Origin: ZLKRG46 sp032117915
GTDB taxonomy: Bacteria; Bacteroidota; Ignavibacteria; Kapaibacteriales; Kapaibacteriaceae
Reading direction: 5' to 3'
DNA length: 34,962 bases
NCBI GenBank assembly: GCA_032117915.1
Contig: JAULYI010000284.1
Coordinates: forward strand, 1 to 34,962
Every line of letters begins with the position of its first letter. Position 1 is the stretch's first letter. The notes beneath the pieces are model-generated. The model did no database searches. It was not told the DNA's origin and was given only the letters and a program-made list of their open reading frames with translations. Below, piece after piece: positions 7,387-15,794 of the stretch. Position numbers and translations under genes: made by a program.

Positions 7387-10300
7387 ATGCCACGTCGTAC
7401 CGACCTCTCCTGCATTCTTGTAATCGGCTCCGGACCCATCGTTATCGGTCAGGCTTGTGAGTTTGACTACTCCGGTACCCAAGCATGCAAGGTGCTGAAA
7501 GAAGAGGGTTATCGCGTTGTCCTGATCAACTCGAATCCGGCGACGATCATGACAGATCCCAACATCGCCGATGCCACGTACGTCGAGCCGATCACTCCTC
7601 AGTTCATCGAAGAGGTCATCAAGAAAGAACGTCCGAATGCCATCTTGCCAACGATGGGCGGCCAGGTCGCATTGAACGCTGCCGTAGCACTGCACGATCG
7701 TGGAATACTCGAACAGTATGGCATTGAGCTCATCGGTTCTTCGATCGCTTCGATTCATAAAGCTGAGGATCGCGAGCTCTTTACCGAGGCAATGCAGAAG
7801 ATCGGCATGGATATGCCTCGCGGCGGATTTGTCCATGACGAAGAGGCCGGTATCGCGATGATCGAACACGTTGGCTTCCCGGCAATTATTCGTCCGTCCT
7901 TTACCCTAGGGGGCACCGGTGGGGGCATTGCCTACAACATGGAGGAGTTTCGCGAACTCCTTCGTTCCGGTCTGGTAGCCAGCCCGATCAAGCGCGTTCT
8001 AGTCGAAGAGTCCGTGATCGGCTGGAAGGAATATGAACTCGAGGTGATGCGCGATCATGCCGATAATGTTGTCATCATTTGTTCGATCGAGAACGTCGAC
8101 CCCATGGGTGTTCATACGGGTGATTCCATCACGGTGGCACCGGCTCAGACGCTGACTGACCGTGAGTATCAACGGATGCGAGACGCTGCGTTGAAGATCA
8201 TCCGTGAGATCGGTGTTGAGACCGGTGGTTCGAACATTCAGTTCGCGTTGAACCCGGCGAACGGTCGTATGATCGTCATCGAGATGAATCCCCGCGTGTC
8301 CAGATCATCAGCGCTGGCAAGTAAGGCGACGGGATTTCCGATCGCCAAGATCGCCGCAAAGCTCGCCGTTGGCTACCGCCTTGATGAGATCCTCAACGAC
8401 ATCACGAAGAAGACACCGTCATGCTTTGAGCCATCCATCGATTACGTTGTGGTCAAGTTCCCTCGATGGGACTTCGAAAAGTTCCGCGAGACCGACACGT
8501 CGCTTGGCGTGCAGATGAAGTCCGTGGGTGAGGCCATGGCCTTTGGACGGACGTTCAAGGAAGCGTTACAAAAGTCAATTCGAAGCCTTGAGCAAGGACG
8601 GTTCGGCTTTGGCTTCGATAAGTCCACTGATGTTGCCTTTGATCGATCCGCGGCGGACAGCCAAGCGCCTCTCGTGCAACGGCTGCGCCAACGTCTATCG
8701 ACGTCGATCTTCGATCTCTACGAGGCCTTGATCGAAGGAATGTCAACAGAAGACATTCATGCACTCACGAAGTATGATCCCTGGTTTATCGAGCAATGCC
8801 GTGAGATCGTCGAAATGGGCCTGGACGTCATGGCTGAAGCCGCGTCCATGCGTGATGGTCTTGACGTGCTTACTCCGGAACGGATGCGTCAGTGTAAACA
8901 GTACGGATTCTCTGACGTACAGCTCGCGTTGCTCACGGCGTCGACCGAATCAAAGGTCAGAGCTCGTCGTCTTGCTCAGGGTGTGATCCCGGTCTATAAG
9001 ACGGTCGATACATGCGCTGCCGAGTTTGAATCCGAGACGCCCTATCATTACTCTACCTACGCTGATGAGAACGAGGCCGTCCGTAGTAATGCCAAGAAGG
9101 TTATCATCCTTGGTAGCGGGCCCAATCGCATTGGCCAAGGTATTGAGTTCGACTACTGCTGTGTGCAGAGTGTCTTCGCCCTTCGCAAGCAGGGATATGA
9201 GGCGATCATGATCAACTGTAATCCGGAGACGGTGTCGACGGATTATGATACAACGAGTCGCCTGTATTTTGAACCGCTGAGCTACGAGGACGTCATGAAC
9301 GTCATCGAGGTTGAGCAACCTGATGGTGTCATTGTGACCTTCGGCGGTCAGACACCGCTCAAATTGGCCCAGCGTCTTCAGGATGCAGGAGTTCCTCTTC
9401 TTGGAACATCGCCTGATGGTATCGACCTCGCAGAGGATCGTCAGCGATTCGGCGATCTGTTGGACAGACTTGGCATTCGTTGTCCCCCTTGGGGAACGGC
9501 ACTTGCGGAAGATGACGCAGTAAGTATCGCTGAGCGTATTGGGTATCCGGTTCTGGTACGTCCCAGCTACGTGCTAGGAGGTCGAGCAATGCAGATCTGC
9601 TACAGGGAGGAATCTCTGCGGCACTACATGCAGCGAGCCATTGCTCAGGACCCATCACGTCCTGTTCTTATCGATCACTTCCTTGAGAATGCCGTCGAGT
9701 TTGATGTTGACGGAGTTTCAGACGGAACGCAAACGATCATCGGCGGAATCATGCAGCATATCGAGGAAGCCGGTGTCCATTCCGGTGATTCTTCGTGCGT
9801 CCTGCCGCCGTACAACATTGCCCCTCAGCACATCGAGACCATGACGCAGACCACGAAGCGACTGGCCGAGGCACTCGACGTGGTTGGGTTGCTGAATATC
9901 CAGTACGCCATCCAAAACGACACGGTCTATGTCCTGGAGGTCAACCCCAGGGCCAGCCGCACGGTACCGTTTGTATCCAAGGCGACCGGCACGCTGTTAG
10001 CACAGATCGCCACGCGCGCCATGATCGGAGAGAAGCTAGACAGCCTGCACGTCCGGCCCTTTGACCCAGCAATGACGCGCGTTGCGATCAAAGAGTCCGT
10101 GTTCCCCTTTACAAAGTTTCCCAAGGTCAACGTCTTCCTCGGACCCGAGATGCGCTCGACGGGCGAGGTCATGGGGATGGATTCCACGTTCGGACGGGCC
10201 ATCGTCAAATCCCACATATCGGCCGGAAACACTCTGCCGGCCACCGGTAATGTGTTCATCTCGTTGAGTTCACACGACAAATCGCTTCGTGCCGCCGAGA

Positions 10301-10659
10301 TCGCTCGGGGCTATGCGGCGCTTGGCTTCACGCTGTTAGCAACCAAGGGTACGGCTGCATTTCTTGCCGACCATGGCGTTGAAGCAAAGACCGTGCTCAA
10401 GCACTACGAAGGAAGACCGAGCGTCATCGACAGCATTGCTGACGGAGGCGTACAGCTTGTCATCAACACGCCCCTCGGAGAGAATGCGCGGTATGATGAA
10501 TACGTCATGGGTCATACGGCCATGAAGTATAAGGTCCCGTTCTTCACGACGCTTGCCGCTGCTGAGGCGTCATTGGCCGGCATCCGTGCATTACGCGAGG
10601 AAACGCTCACTTCAACCTCGCTACAGGAACACTATGCCTCGGCCAGTACCGGTCATTGA
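7387..10659 (+). CDS. carB: Carbamoyl-phosphate synthase large subunit
   Basis: CarB makes carbamoyl phosphate from bicarbonate, ammonia and two ATP. The 1090-residue product is full length, with two homologous ATP-grasp halves: the first opens with VIGSGPIVIGQACEFDYSG and the second, near residue 572, with ILGSGPNRIGQGIEFDY. Each half carries the expected RPSFTLGGTGGG or RPSYVLGGRAM loop and an EMNPRVSRSSALASKATG-like motif. A C-terminal MGS-like allosteric domain (from about residue 955, around the segment LLATKGTAAFL) follows. Glutamine amidotransferase CarA, normally its partner, is not adjacent. The carB end overlaps the prmC start by 26 bases. Confidence 0.97.
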   Translation: MPRRTDLSCILVIGSGPIVIGQACEFDYSGTQACKVLKEEGYRVVLINSNPATIMTDPNIADATYVEPITPQFIEEVIKKERPNAILPTMGGQVALNAAVALHDRGILEQYGIELIGSSIASIHKAEDRELFTEAMQKIGMDMPRGGFVHDEEAGIAMIEHVGFPAIIRPSFTLGGTGGGIAYNMEEFRELLRSGLVASPIKRVLVEESVIGWKEYELEVMRDHADNVVIICSIENVDPMGVHTGDSITVAPAQTLTDREYQRMRDAALKIIREIGVETGGSNIQFALNPANGRMIVIEMNPRVSRSSALASKATGFPIAKIAAKLAVGYRLDEILNDITKKTPSCFEPSIDYVVVKFPRWDFEKFRETDTSLGVQMKSVGEAMAFGRTFKEALQKSIRSLEQGRFGFGFDKSTDVAFDRSAADSQAPLVQRLRQRLSTSIFDLYEALIEGMSTEDIHALTKYDPWFIEQCREIVEMGLDVMAEAASMRDGLDVLTPERMRQCKQYGFSDVQLALLTASTESKVRARRLAQGVIPVYKTVDTCAAEFESETPYHYSTYADENEAVRSNAKKVIILGSGPNRIGQGIEFDYCCVQSVFALRKQGYEAIMINCNPETVSTDYDTTSRLYFEPLSYEDVMNVIEVEQPDGVIVTFGGQTPLKLAQRLQDAGVPLLGTSPDGIDLAEDRQRFGDLLDRLGIRCPPWGTALAEDDAVSIAERIGYPVLVRPSYVLGGRAMQICYREESLRHYMQRAIAQDPSRPVLIDHFLENAVEFDVDGVSDGTQTIIGGIMQHIEEAGVHSGDSSCVLPPYNIAPQHIETMTQTTKRLAEALDVVGLLNIQYAIQNDTVYVLEVNPRASRTVPFVSKATGTLLAQIATRAMIGEKLDSLHVRPFDPAMTRVAIKESVFPFTKFPKVNVFLGPEMRSTGEVMGMDSTFGRAIVKSHISAGNTLPATGNVFISLSSHDKSLRAAEIARGYAALGFTLLATKGTAAFLADHGVEAKTVLKHYEGRPSVIDSIADGGVQLVINTPLGENARYDEYVMGHTAMKYKVPFFTTLAAAEASLAGIRALREETLTSTSLQEHYASASTGH

Positions 10660-11518
10660 CCGCGTTTGGACGGTTCTAGATCTGATTCGATGGGGCGCAG
10701 ACTATTTCCGTGAGAAGGGGATCGACAGTCCTCGGCTGACGATCGAGCTGCTACTGTGTCATGTGATGCAGATGAAGCGTGTGCAGCTATACACAGATTA
10801 TGAGCGTCCACTTGGCAAAGACGAGCTGGCAACCTTGCGCAGGATGGTCATCCGAAGGGTCGAGCACGAGCCGTTGCAATACATCATTGGGACAGCTGAT
10901 TTTTACGGATATGCCTTCGACGTAACGTCTGATGTACTGATTCCACGCCCGGAAACCGAGCTGCTTGTCGATCGCGTTGTGAGGCATGGAAAGGGGCAAG
11001 GTCCGCTGCGATGTCTCGACATTGGAACAGGCAGCGGTTGTATTGCGATCAGCTGTGCTTTGCAACTTCCGGATAGTCAATGGCTTGCAACGGACGTCTC
11101 GGCAGCAGCCTTGGAGGTCGCGCGCAGCAATGCCGAGCGCTTGGACGTGATGGACCGGATAACGTTGCTCCGGCATAACGTGCTCGATGAATCGCTTCCC
11201 GGTCGGTTCCACGTGATAACAATGAATCCGCCATACATTGCCAAGACGGACGTCCTGTCGCTGGACGCCGAGGTACGTGACCATGAGCCGCACGGAGCAC
11301 TGACGGACGATGACGACGGTTTGACGTTTTACCGACGTATGCGTGATATCCTTCCGGATATTCTGCACGAGCATGGTGTCCTATGTATGGAGATTGGCTT
11401 TGGTCAGGCCGAGGACGTGCATACGCTCATGTCTGGGACCGGTTGGCACGTTGACGTACTCGAAGACCTCTCATCCATTCCACGAATCGTAAGAGTGCGT
11501 CATGCCATGTCCATGTGA
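10634..11518 (+). CDS. prmC: Peptide chain release factor N5-glutamine methyltransferase
   Basis: PrmC methylates the glutamine of the GGQ motif in release factors, improving termination of translation. The product has 294 residues from the ATG at 10634; an in-frame ATG at 10553 would add 27 residues inside carB with no family resemblance. It has an N-terminal helical domain, the SAM-binding loop LDIGTGSGCIAIS (about 128-140) and the catalytic NPPY at residues 198-201. In many bacteria prmC follows prfA; here it follows carB with a 26-base overlap, so it probably belongs to the pyrimidine transcript. Confidence 0.93.
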   Translation: MPRPVPVIDRVWTVLDLIRWGADYFREKGIDSPRLTIELLLCHVMQMKRVQLYTDYERPLGKDELATLRRMVIRRVEHEPLQYIIGTADFYGYAFDVTSDVLIPRPETELLVDRVVRHGKGQGPLRCLDIGTGSGCIAISCALQLPDSQWLATDVSAAALEVARSNAERLDVMDRITLLRHNVLDESLPGRFHVITMNPPYIAKTDVLSLDAEVRDHEPHGALTDDDDGLTFYRRMRDILPDILHEHGVLCMEIGFGQAEDVHTLMSGTGWHVDVLEDLSSIPRIVRVRHAMSM

Positions 11519-11536
11519 AGACTTCTTATCACGGAA

Positions 11537-11571
11537 TTGTCCTTCTGCAACCCACCTTTTTCGTACTTTTG
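11537..11571 (+). promoter_or_regulatory. Candidate promoter for the STAS/TonB gene cluster
   Basis: TACTTTTG at 11564-11571 matches the Bacteroidota -7 box TAnnTTTG exactly and lies 37 bases before the STAS start codon. The nearest TTG, at 11537-11539, is 24 bases upstream, a little longer than the usual spacing, so the upstream element is uncertain. Confidence 0.45.
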
Positions 11572-11608
11572 GCATGCATCGGGCCTGGTCCGATAACGAT
11601 AGCAAAGG

Positions 11609-11953
11609 ATGAAACACGAGCAGTTTGACGTAGAGAACGCGCAGGGCGCCACGGTGATCAGTCTGAAAGGGCAGTTCATTGGAGGTGATGAAACCGATGC
11701 CCTTCGCGACGCGCTACGTCAGGTCGGAAGCGGACGCAAAGCGATCATCATCTTGGACTTCGCAAGCGTCAGCTACGTCAATTCTGCGTTTCTGGGCGTA
11801 CTGCTCTCATCGAATGCCATCGTTGCTCGAAACCGTGGGTCAATTGCGTTGGCGGCCGTACCGCCGTCGATCATGGACGTCCTGAGCGTCACGAAACTCG
11901 ACCTTGTGTTTCGCATGTTCGATACGGTTCAAACGGCGCTAGTAACAAACTGA
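11609..11953 (+). CDS. STAS-domain protein (anti-anti-sigma-factor-like)
   Basis: STAS proteins of the SpoIIAA type bind partner kinases or anti-sigma factors in a phosphorylation-dependent way. The 114-residue product is a single STAS domain: strands around AQGATVISLKGQFIGGDE, helix ETDALRDALRQV, then ILDFASVSYVNSAFLGVLL. The serine normally phosphorylated aligns with Ser59, but the preceding Asp is Asn58 and the usual Ser-Gly after it is Ala60-Phe61. No kinase or sigma factor gene is nearby. It lies 50 bases before exbB and may be cotranscribed with the TonB cluster. The domain call is good, the partner is unknown. Confidence 0.8.
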   Translation: MKHEQFDVENAQGATVISLKGQFIGGDETDALRDALRQVGSGRKAIIILDFASVSYVNSAFLGVLLSSNAIVARNRGSIALAAVPPSIMDVLSVTKLDLVFRMFDTVQTALVTN

Positions 11954-12003
11954 GCAACTACAGATCATAAACAATCAACACTCAAGTTCACTGAAGGTGT
12001 GGC

Positions 12004-12783
12004 ATGAAAAATCTGACGAACATCGTGATCATTCTGGCCTGTACGATCGTGGCCTTTGCCGTTTACTATCTGGTACTTGGTGCCGATAGCAACTTCGTCA
12101 ACGGCGACATTCACAACCCTAGCAACATCCTGGGAACCATCTACACGGGTGGTCCTCTCGTCGGTGCTCTTCTCTGCTGCATCTTGCTGGCCATCACCTA
12201 CACAGCCGAGCGTCTCTTCTCGATCGGCAAGGCTGGCGGATCCGGCAACATGCATGGCTTTTCCAAAGACGTTGTTGCCATGATTCGCACCGGCAATTAT
12301 GATGCAGCTATCAAGGCGTGCGATGAGCAGCGTGGTTCGCTTGCCAACATCATTCGCGCCTCGGTGGAACGCTACCGCAGCATCGAAAAGGATGCATCGC
12401 TGAACGGTGAGCAGAAGATCGCTGAAGTGCAGCGCACCATTGACGAGAACATGAATCTTGAAACACCGTTGCTTGAAAAGAATCTCGTGATTCTTTCGAC
12501 CGTTGCATCGGTGTCAACCATGATCGGCCTGCTCGGTACGACCATCGGTATGATCCGCTCGTTCCAGGCCCTGGGTGCAGGCGGAACGGTTTCGGCACAG
12601 ATGCTCTCGATCGGTATTTCTGAAGCTCTGTACAACACGGCTGGCGGTCTTCTTGCAGCTATCCTGTCAATTGTTGCGTATAACTTCTTCACAACGAAGG
12701 TCGACAACTTCGTCTATACCATGGATGAGGCTATCCTTGACCTGATGGAGACGTTGTCGATCAAGGTCGGCGCAGGACACTGA
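12004..12783 (+). CDS. exbB: MotA/TolQ/ExbB family proton channel protein
   Basis: ExbB-type proteins form the inner-membrane stator that, with ExbD, turns the proton gradient into movement of TonB. The 259-residue product has a hydrophobic segment at about residues 5-25 and another at about 50-70 ending in YTAERLFSIG. A cytoplasmic stretch follows, with QKIAEVQRTIDENMNLETP. The C-terminal helical pair carries the family motif GLLGTTIGMIRSFQALG and SIGISEALYNTAGGLLAAI. GAAGGTG lies five bases upstream of the ATG. Two exbD genes and tonB follow directly, which fixes the role better than sequence alone. Confidence 0.93.
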   Translation: MKNLTNIVIILACTIVAFAVYYLVLGADSNFVNGDIHNPSNILGTIYTGGPLVGALLCCILLAITYTAERLFSIGKAGGSGNMHGFSKDVVAMIRTGNYDAAIKACDEQRGSLANIIRASVERYRSIEKDASLNGEQKIAEVQRTIDENMNLETPLLEKNLVILSTVASVSTMIGLLGTTIGMIRSFQALGAGGTVSAQMLSIGISEALYNTAGGLLAAILSIVAYNFFTTKVDNFVYTMDEAILDLMETLSIKVGAGH

Positions 12784-12819
12784 TCGCTTCACCAATAGCT
12801 CAACCCTAGGGCCGACATC

Positions 12820-13338
12820 ATGTCGAAAATCAAGAAGAAACGCGTGGGCTTCGTTCTGGACATGACGCCGCTGGTGGACATCACGTTCCTCCTGCTGACG
12901 TTCTTCATGTTCACGGCTAAGTTCAAGTCAGAGTCTGACAGTGAGCAGAAGTATCAGGTCAAGCGTCCTAAGGCAACCGTCGATACGACGAAGCTTCCGG
13001 AGCAGGACTTGGTCATCATCAAGGTAGGTATCGACACGGTCAACCGAGATACCGCCTACCACATTTCGATGCTCAACGAGCAGGACCGCATCAAGCTCTC
13101 ACAGGTCATGATCCAGAAGGAATTCCCGGGCGTCCAGCCCAACCAGAATGCCTTTGTCACCAAGGACACTGTATGGCTTGAGTCGATCGTGCAAGAGGCA
13201 CGCTTCATCAACCCGCGTGCGCAGTTCGCTGTGGATGCCGATCGCCGCATCCAATTCGTCTGGATCGAGCGTGCGATGAATGCGATGCGTAAGAAGCGTG
13301 CGACGACGTTCAATTTCGTTACAGATAAGAAGCAATAA
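12820..13338 (+). CDS. exbD: ExbD/TolR family protein, first copy
   Basis: ExbD has one transmembrane helix with an essential proton-carrying Asp. The 172-residue product begins with a Lys-rich segment and then the signature VLDMTPLVDITFLLLTFFMF, in which the Asp of LVDITFL is the expected proton site. A periplasmic domain of about 130 residues follows. The gene starts 36 bases after exbB and is followed after 22 bases by a second exbD, a duplication common in Bacteroidota TonB clusters. The periplasmic domain is longer and different from that of the second copy, so the two probably form unequal partners. Confidence 0.92.
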   Translation: MSKIKKKRVGFVLDMTPLVDITFLLLTFFMFTAKFKSESDSEQKYQVKRPKATVDTTKLPEQDLVIIKVGIDTVNRDTAYHISMLNEQDRIKLSQVMIQKEFPGVQPNQNAFVTKDTVWLESIVQEARFINPRAQFAVDADRRIQFVWIERAMNAMRKKRATTFNFVTDKKQ

Positions 13339-13360
13339 CCCTGAACCGGAGCAAAACACC

Positions 13361-13912
13361 ATGGCTGGTGGCGGTGAAGCACTAGGCGGCGGAGGCAAAC
13401 AAAAGCGTGGCAAAGCCAGTAAGCGCAAAGGAAAGAAGCGCGTTGGTTTTCGCCTTGATATGACTCCGCTCGTTGACATTACATTTCTGCTGCTGACGTT
13501 CTTCATGCTTACAACGAGCATGATCACGCCGCAGACGATGGAAATGAACGTCCCGCCTGATCTGGAAGCACCGGTAGAAGTCCGCGAGTCGGAGCTTCTG
13601 ACCGTTCGTGTCAGACAGGACGGAGCGATTTTTTACAACATGGGTACCGATGCACCCGAGGCAGTGAACCTAAAAGAACTTCACAAGGTGATCGTCGATC
13701 AAAATGTGAATCTCAAGAATCGCTGTATCGTGTCATTGAAAGCTGAGCCGACGGTACCATACGGTATCTTCATCACGGTCATCGATGAGATACACCAGTG
13801 TGAGCCGGACATCATTAATGGTCTTAAGGCCAACGGCGTCAACGAGCGGCAGCGCAAGTTTACCGTTGCCCCTATGGAGGCAAAGGATAGAGAGGAGATA
13901 GCAGGGCTATGA
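13361..13912 (+). CDS. exbD: ExbD/TolR family protein, second copy
   Basis: This is a second proton-channel partner. The 183-residue product starts at ATG 13361, after CCGGAG; an upstream in-frame ATG at 13280 lies inside the first exbD and is unlikely. The N-terminus is glycine- and lysine-rich (AGGGEALGGGGKQKRGKA), then comes RLDMTPLVDITFLLLTFFML, almost identical to the first copy over the membrane helix. The periplasmic part has the standard ExbD form with ESELLTVRVRQDG and VPYGIFITVIDEI. Its stop overlaps the tonB start (ATGA). Confidence 0.93.
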   Translation: MAGGGEALGGGGKQKRGKASKRKGKKRVGFRLDMTPLVDITFLLLTFFMLTTSMITPQTMEMNVPPDLEAPVEVRESELLTVRVRQDGAIFYNMGTDAPEAVNLKELHKVIVDQNVNLKNRCIVSLKAEPTVPYGIFITVIDEIHQCEPDIINGLKANGVNERQRKFTVAPMEAKDREEIAGL

Positions 13913-14688
13913 GTACGCTAGCTGTCGAAAATGCTCTTCCCGGTGGTAGATACGGAGCCGCCGAACTCAAGGAGATCATCAACAGGAACACCGTCCGTGC
14001 ATTCGTGTACGTTACGTCAACGTTGCTCCTGCTCCTGCTGCTGCGGTTTACATACGACGTCGTGCAACCGTGGCTCTTCCCAAAACCCGAGATCGTTCGC
14101 GTCAAGCTTGTTCGCGCATCCCTTGACGCTCTTCCTCCGCCGCCCTCTGGCGAGGAAGCACCGCCCCCGCCACCGCCTGAGACGACCCTCCCTGCCGGCC
14201 CTGCTGCACGCGCAGGCACCCCGGTTGCCGTTCCTGACGCCATGCTGGCTCCGGACGCCAAGGACTTCGCCAACATTGACGAGATCGACCGTGCTTCGGC
14301 AATTGGTGGTAGTGGTGTCGATTACGGTGGCTTCGCTGACAACATCGGGCAGTTCGAGGTCAACATCAAAGAACGTGAAGAGATCCCTGACGTCGATGAG
14401 TTCGTAGCCGTCGAGAAGGAACCCGGCTTTGATTACGACGCACTTCGTCGACGCGTGAAGTATCCCGACATGGCCATGCGCGCTGGAATTGAAGGTCGAG
14501 TGCAAGTAGCGGCCCTGATCGGTAAGGATGGACGTGTGATGGACATCAAGATCACCGATTCCGATAATCCGATCCTGAACGATGCTGCCGTCAAGGCCGT
14601 CAAAGACACGCCGTTCACGCCAGCCATTCAAAACGGCAATCCCGTCACAACATGGGTGCGGATTCCGATCGTCTTCGAACTTAAGTGA
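13909..14688 (+). CDS. tonB: TonB family energy transducer
   Basis: TonB spans the periplasm to deliver energy from ExbBD to outer-membrane transporters. The 259-residue product has a cytoplasmic N-terminus, a membrane anchor at about residues 31-47 (VYVTSTLLLLLLLRF), a proline-rich linker (PPPPSGEEAPPPPPPE, about 74-90) and a C-terminal TonB domain starting near YDALRRRVKYPDMAMRAGIE, with GRVQVAALIGKDGRV and an ending TTWVRIPIVFELK. The linker is short, so the protein may need a close partner in the outer membrane. The start overlaps the exbD stop by four bases. Confidence 0.93.
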   Translation: MSTLAVENALPGGRYGAAELKEIINRNTVRAFVYVTSTLLLLLLLRFTYDVVQPWLFPKPEIVRVKLVRASLDALPPPPSGEEAPPPPPPETTLPAGPAARAGTPVAVPDAMLAPDAKDFANIDEIDRASAIGGSGVDYGGFADNIGQFEVNIKEREEIPDVDEFVAVEKEPGFDYDALRRRVKYPDMAMRAGIEGRVQVAALIGKDGRVMDIKITDSDNPILNDAAVKAVKDTPFTPAIQNGNPVTTWVRIPIVFELK

Positions 14689-14702
14689 TCTGAGCAACGC
14701 TC

Positions 14703-14903
14703 ATGGTCGTACTGAATTATGCCGTCAAGTCACTGATCATCCTCATGGGGCTGGCGGTACTTGGCGGCATTGCTCCATTCGATGGGATGGCATCGCCCGC
14801 ACGCGAGGTGTTTGGCGCTGTGGCCATTCTCTACGGCGCGTTTCGTCTGGTTGCCTACCGTGCGAGTTTGCGACGCCAACAGGATGCACATGAAGATGCG
14901 TAA
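14703..14903 (+). CDS. Small two-helix membrane protein of unknown function
   Basis: I do not recognise a family. The 66-residue product has two predicted membrane helices, about residues 3-24 (LNYAVKSLIILMGLAVLGGI) and 36-52 (FGAVAILYGAFRLVAYR), joined by a short loop with FDGMASPAR, and a polar tail (RRQQDAHEDA). The ATG lies 14 bases after the tonB stop and the end overlaps the next gene by 14 bases, so it fits tightly in the operon and is likely real. Its place between tonB and the PstS-like lipoprotein suggests a role in the TonB complex, which is inference. Confidence 0.7.
   Translation: MVVLNYAVKSLIILMGLAVLGGIAPFDGMASPAREVFGAVAILYGAFRLVAYRASLRRQQDAHEDA
14881..14884 (+). promoter_or_regulatory. 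Ribosome binding site that fixes the PstS-like start
   Basis: AGGA lies five bases before the ATG at 14890. Two other in-frame ATG codons, at 14884 and 14896, are too near to or far from it. The site is inside the end of the small membrane protein gene, consistent with coupled translation. Confidence 0.5.
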
Positions 14904-15792
14904 GAGGTTGATCATCATCGGAACGGTTTGCTCGCTGCTAACAGCGTGTGGCCCGTCACAGCCCGACCCAACGGTAGAGACCGCGAAGACAGGGTCGATC
15001 ACCGTTTTGGTCGATCGGGAGATCCTTGATCTGGTGACACCGTCGGTCGAGCTCTTTCGCAAACAGCATCCGTATGCCACGGTTACGCTCAAGGCCGTGA
15101 CTGCACGCGAGGCCCTCAGTTCCATCGTCGCTCAAGAGGTCAAGGGGATCATCGTAGCCCGAGATTACCTGGCCGATGAGTCTGCGATCCTGAAGGACCG
15201 TCAACAGGAGATGCCGCGTTCTCACATAGCAACCGATGCACTGGTTCTGTTTACCGCTCCAACGTTTCCAACCGATACGGTAAGCGATGAAGATGTTAAG
15301 GCTCATCTTATGGGGCAGGGCTCATCGCTGAACGGAATCACCTTCGTTACGACGGGGTCAAATGGCTCGATTGTTGGCAACATTGCAAATGTGATCTGTG
15401 ATGGCGAACTGCCAAGGGCGAACCTTTCTGAGCTCCCTGATGTTGCATCCATCCGCACACGAGTAGCCGGTTCAACCACCCTGATCGGTATTGGATATCT
15501 TTCCGCCTTGCGTGATGCAAAGGATGTGAAGATCCTACGCATCGGATTCAGTGATTCTACAGGCAAGCGAGTGTTTCCCAAGCCCGTTCATCAGGCATAC
15601 GTCGTGCAAGGCCTCTATCCGTATCCTGTTCCGATCTATACGATCCTGCGGGAGCGTCCTAGCATGCACAACCTAGCATCAGGCCTGTTCGGCTTCCTGT
15701 ACCAGGAACCATCTGCTCAAAAGACATTTCTCAACGCCGGGATTGTTCCGGAATTCGCCAAGATCGTTCTTGTCCCTGAAGGCCAGGATTGA
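14890..15792 (+). CDS. PstS-like periplasmic substrate-binding lipoprotein
   Basis: The 300-residue product has a basic start, a hydrophobic stretch and a lipobox LLTAC with Cys20, so it should be a lipoprotein. The mature part has the two-lobe periplasmic-binding-protein pattern of the PstS type: GSITVLVDREILDLVTPSVE, a GSNGSIVGNIANVI loop in the place of the phosphate loop, and PVHQAYVVQGLYPYPVPIYT followed by FLYQEP near the end. No pstC, pstA or pstB lies nearby, so phosphate import by an ABC transporter is unlikely from this locus. The same kind of gene is found in ExbBD-TonB clusters of Bacteroidota. The true ligand is unknown. Confidence 0.82.
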   Translation: MKMRKRLIIIGTVCSLLTACGPSQPDPTVETAKTGSITVLVDREILDLVTPSVELFRKQHPYATVTLKAVTAREALSSIVAQEVKGIIVARDYLADESAILKDRQQEMPRSHIATDALVLFTAPTFPTDTVSDEDVKAHLMGQGSSLNGITFVTTGSNGSIVGNIANVICDGELPRANLSELPDVASIRTRVAGSTTLIGIGYLSALRDAKDVKILRIGFSDSTGKRVFPKPVHQAYVVQGLYPYPVPIYTILRERPSMHNLASGLFGFLYQEPSAQKTFLNAGIVPEFAKIVLVPEGQD

Positions 15793-15794
15793 CC

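Noticed and set aside
10787..11374. 195-codon minus-strand frame opposite prmC
   Set aside because: prmC is complete with catalytic motifs on the plus strand; the antisense product resembles nothing and has no ribosome binding site.
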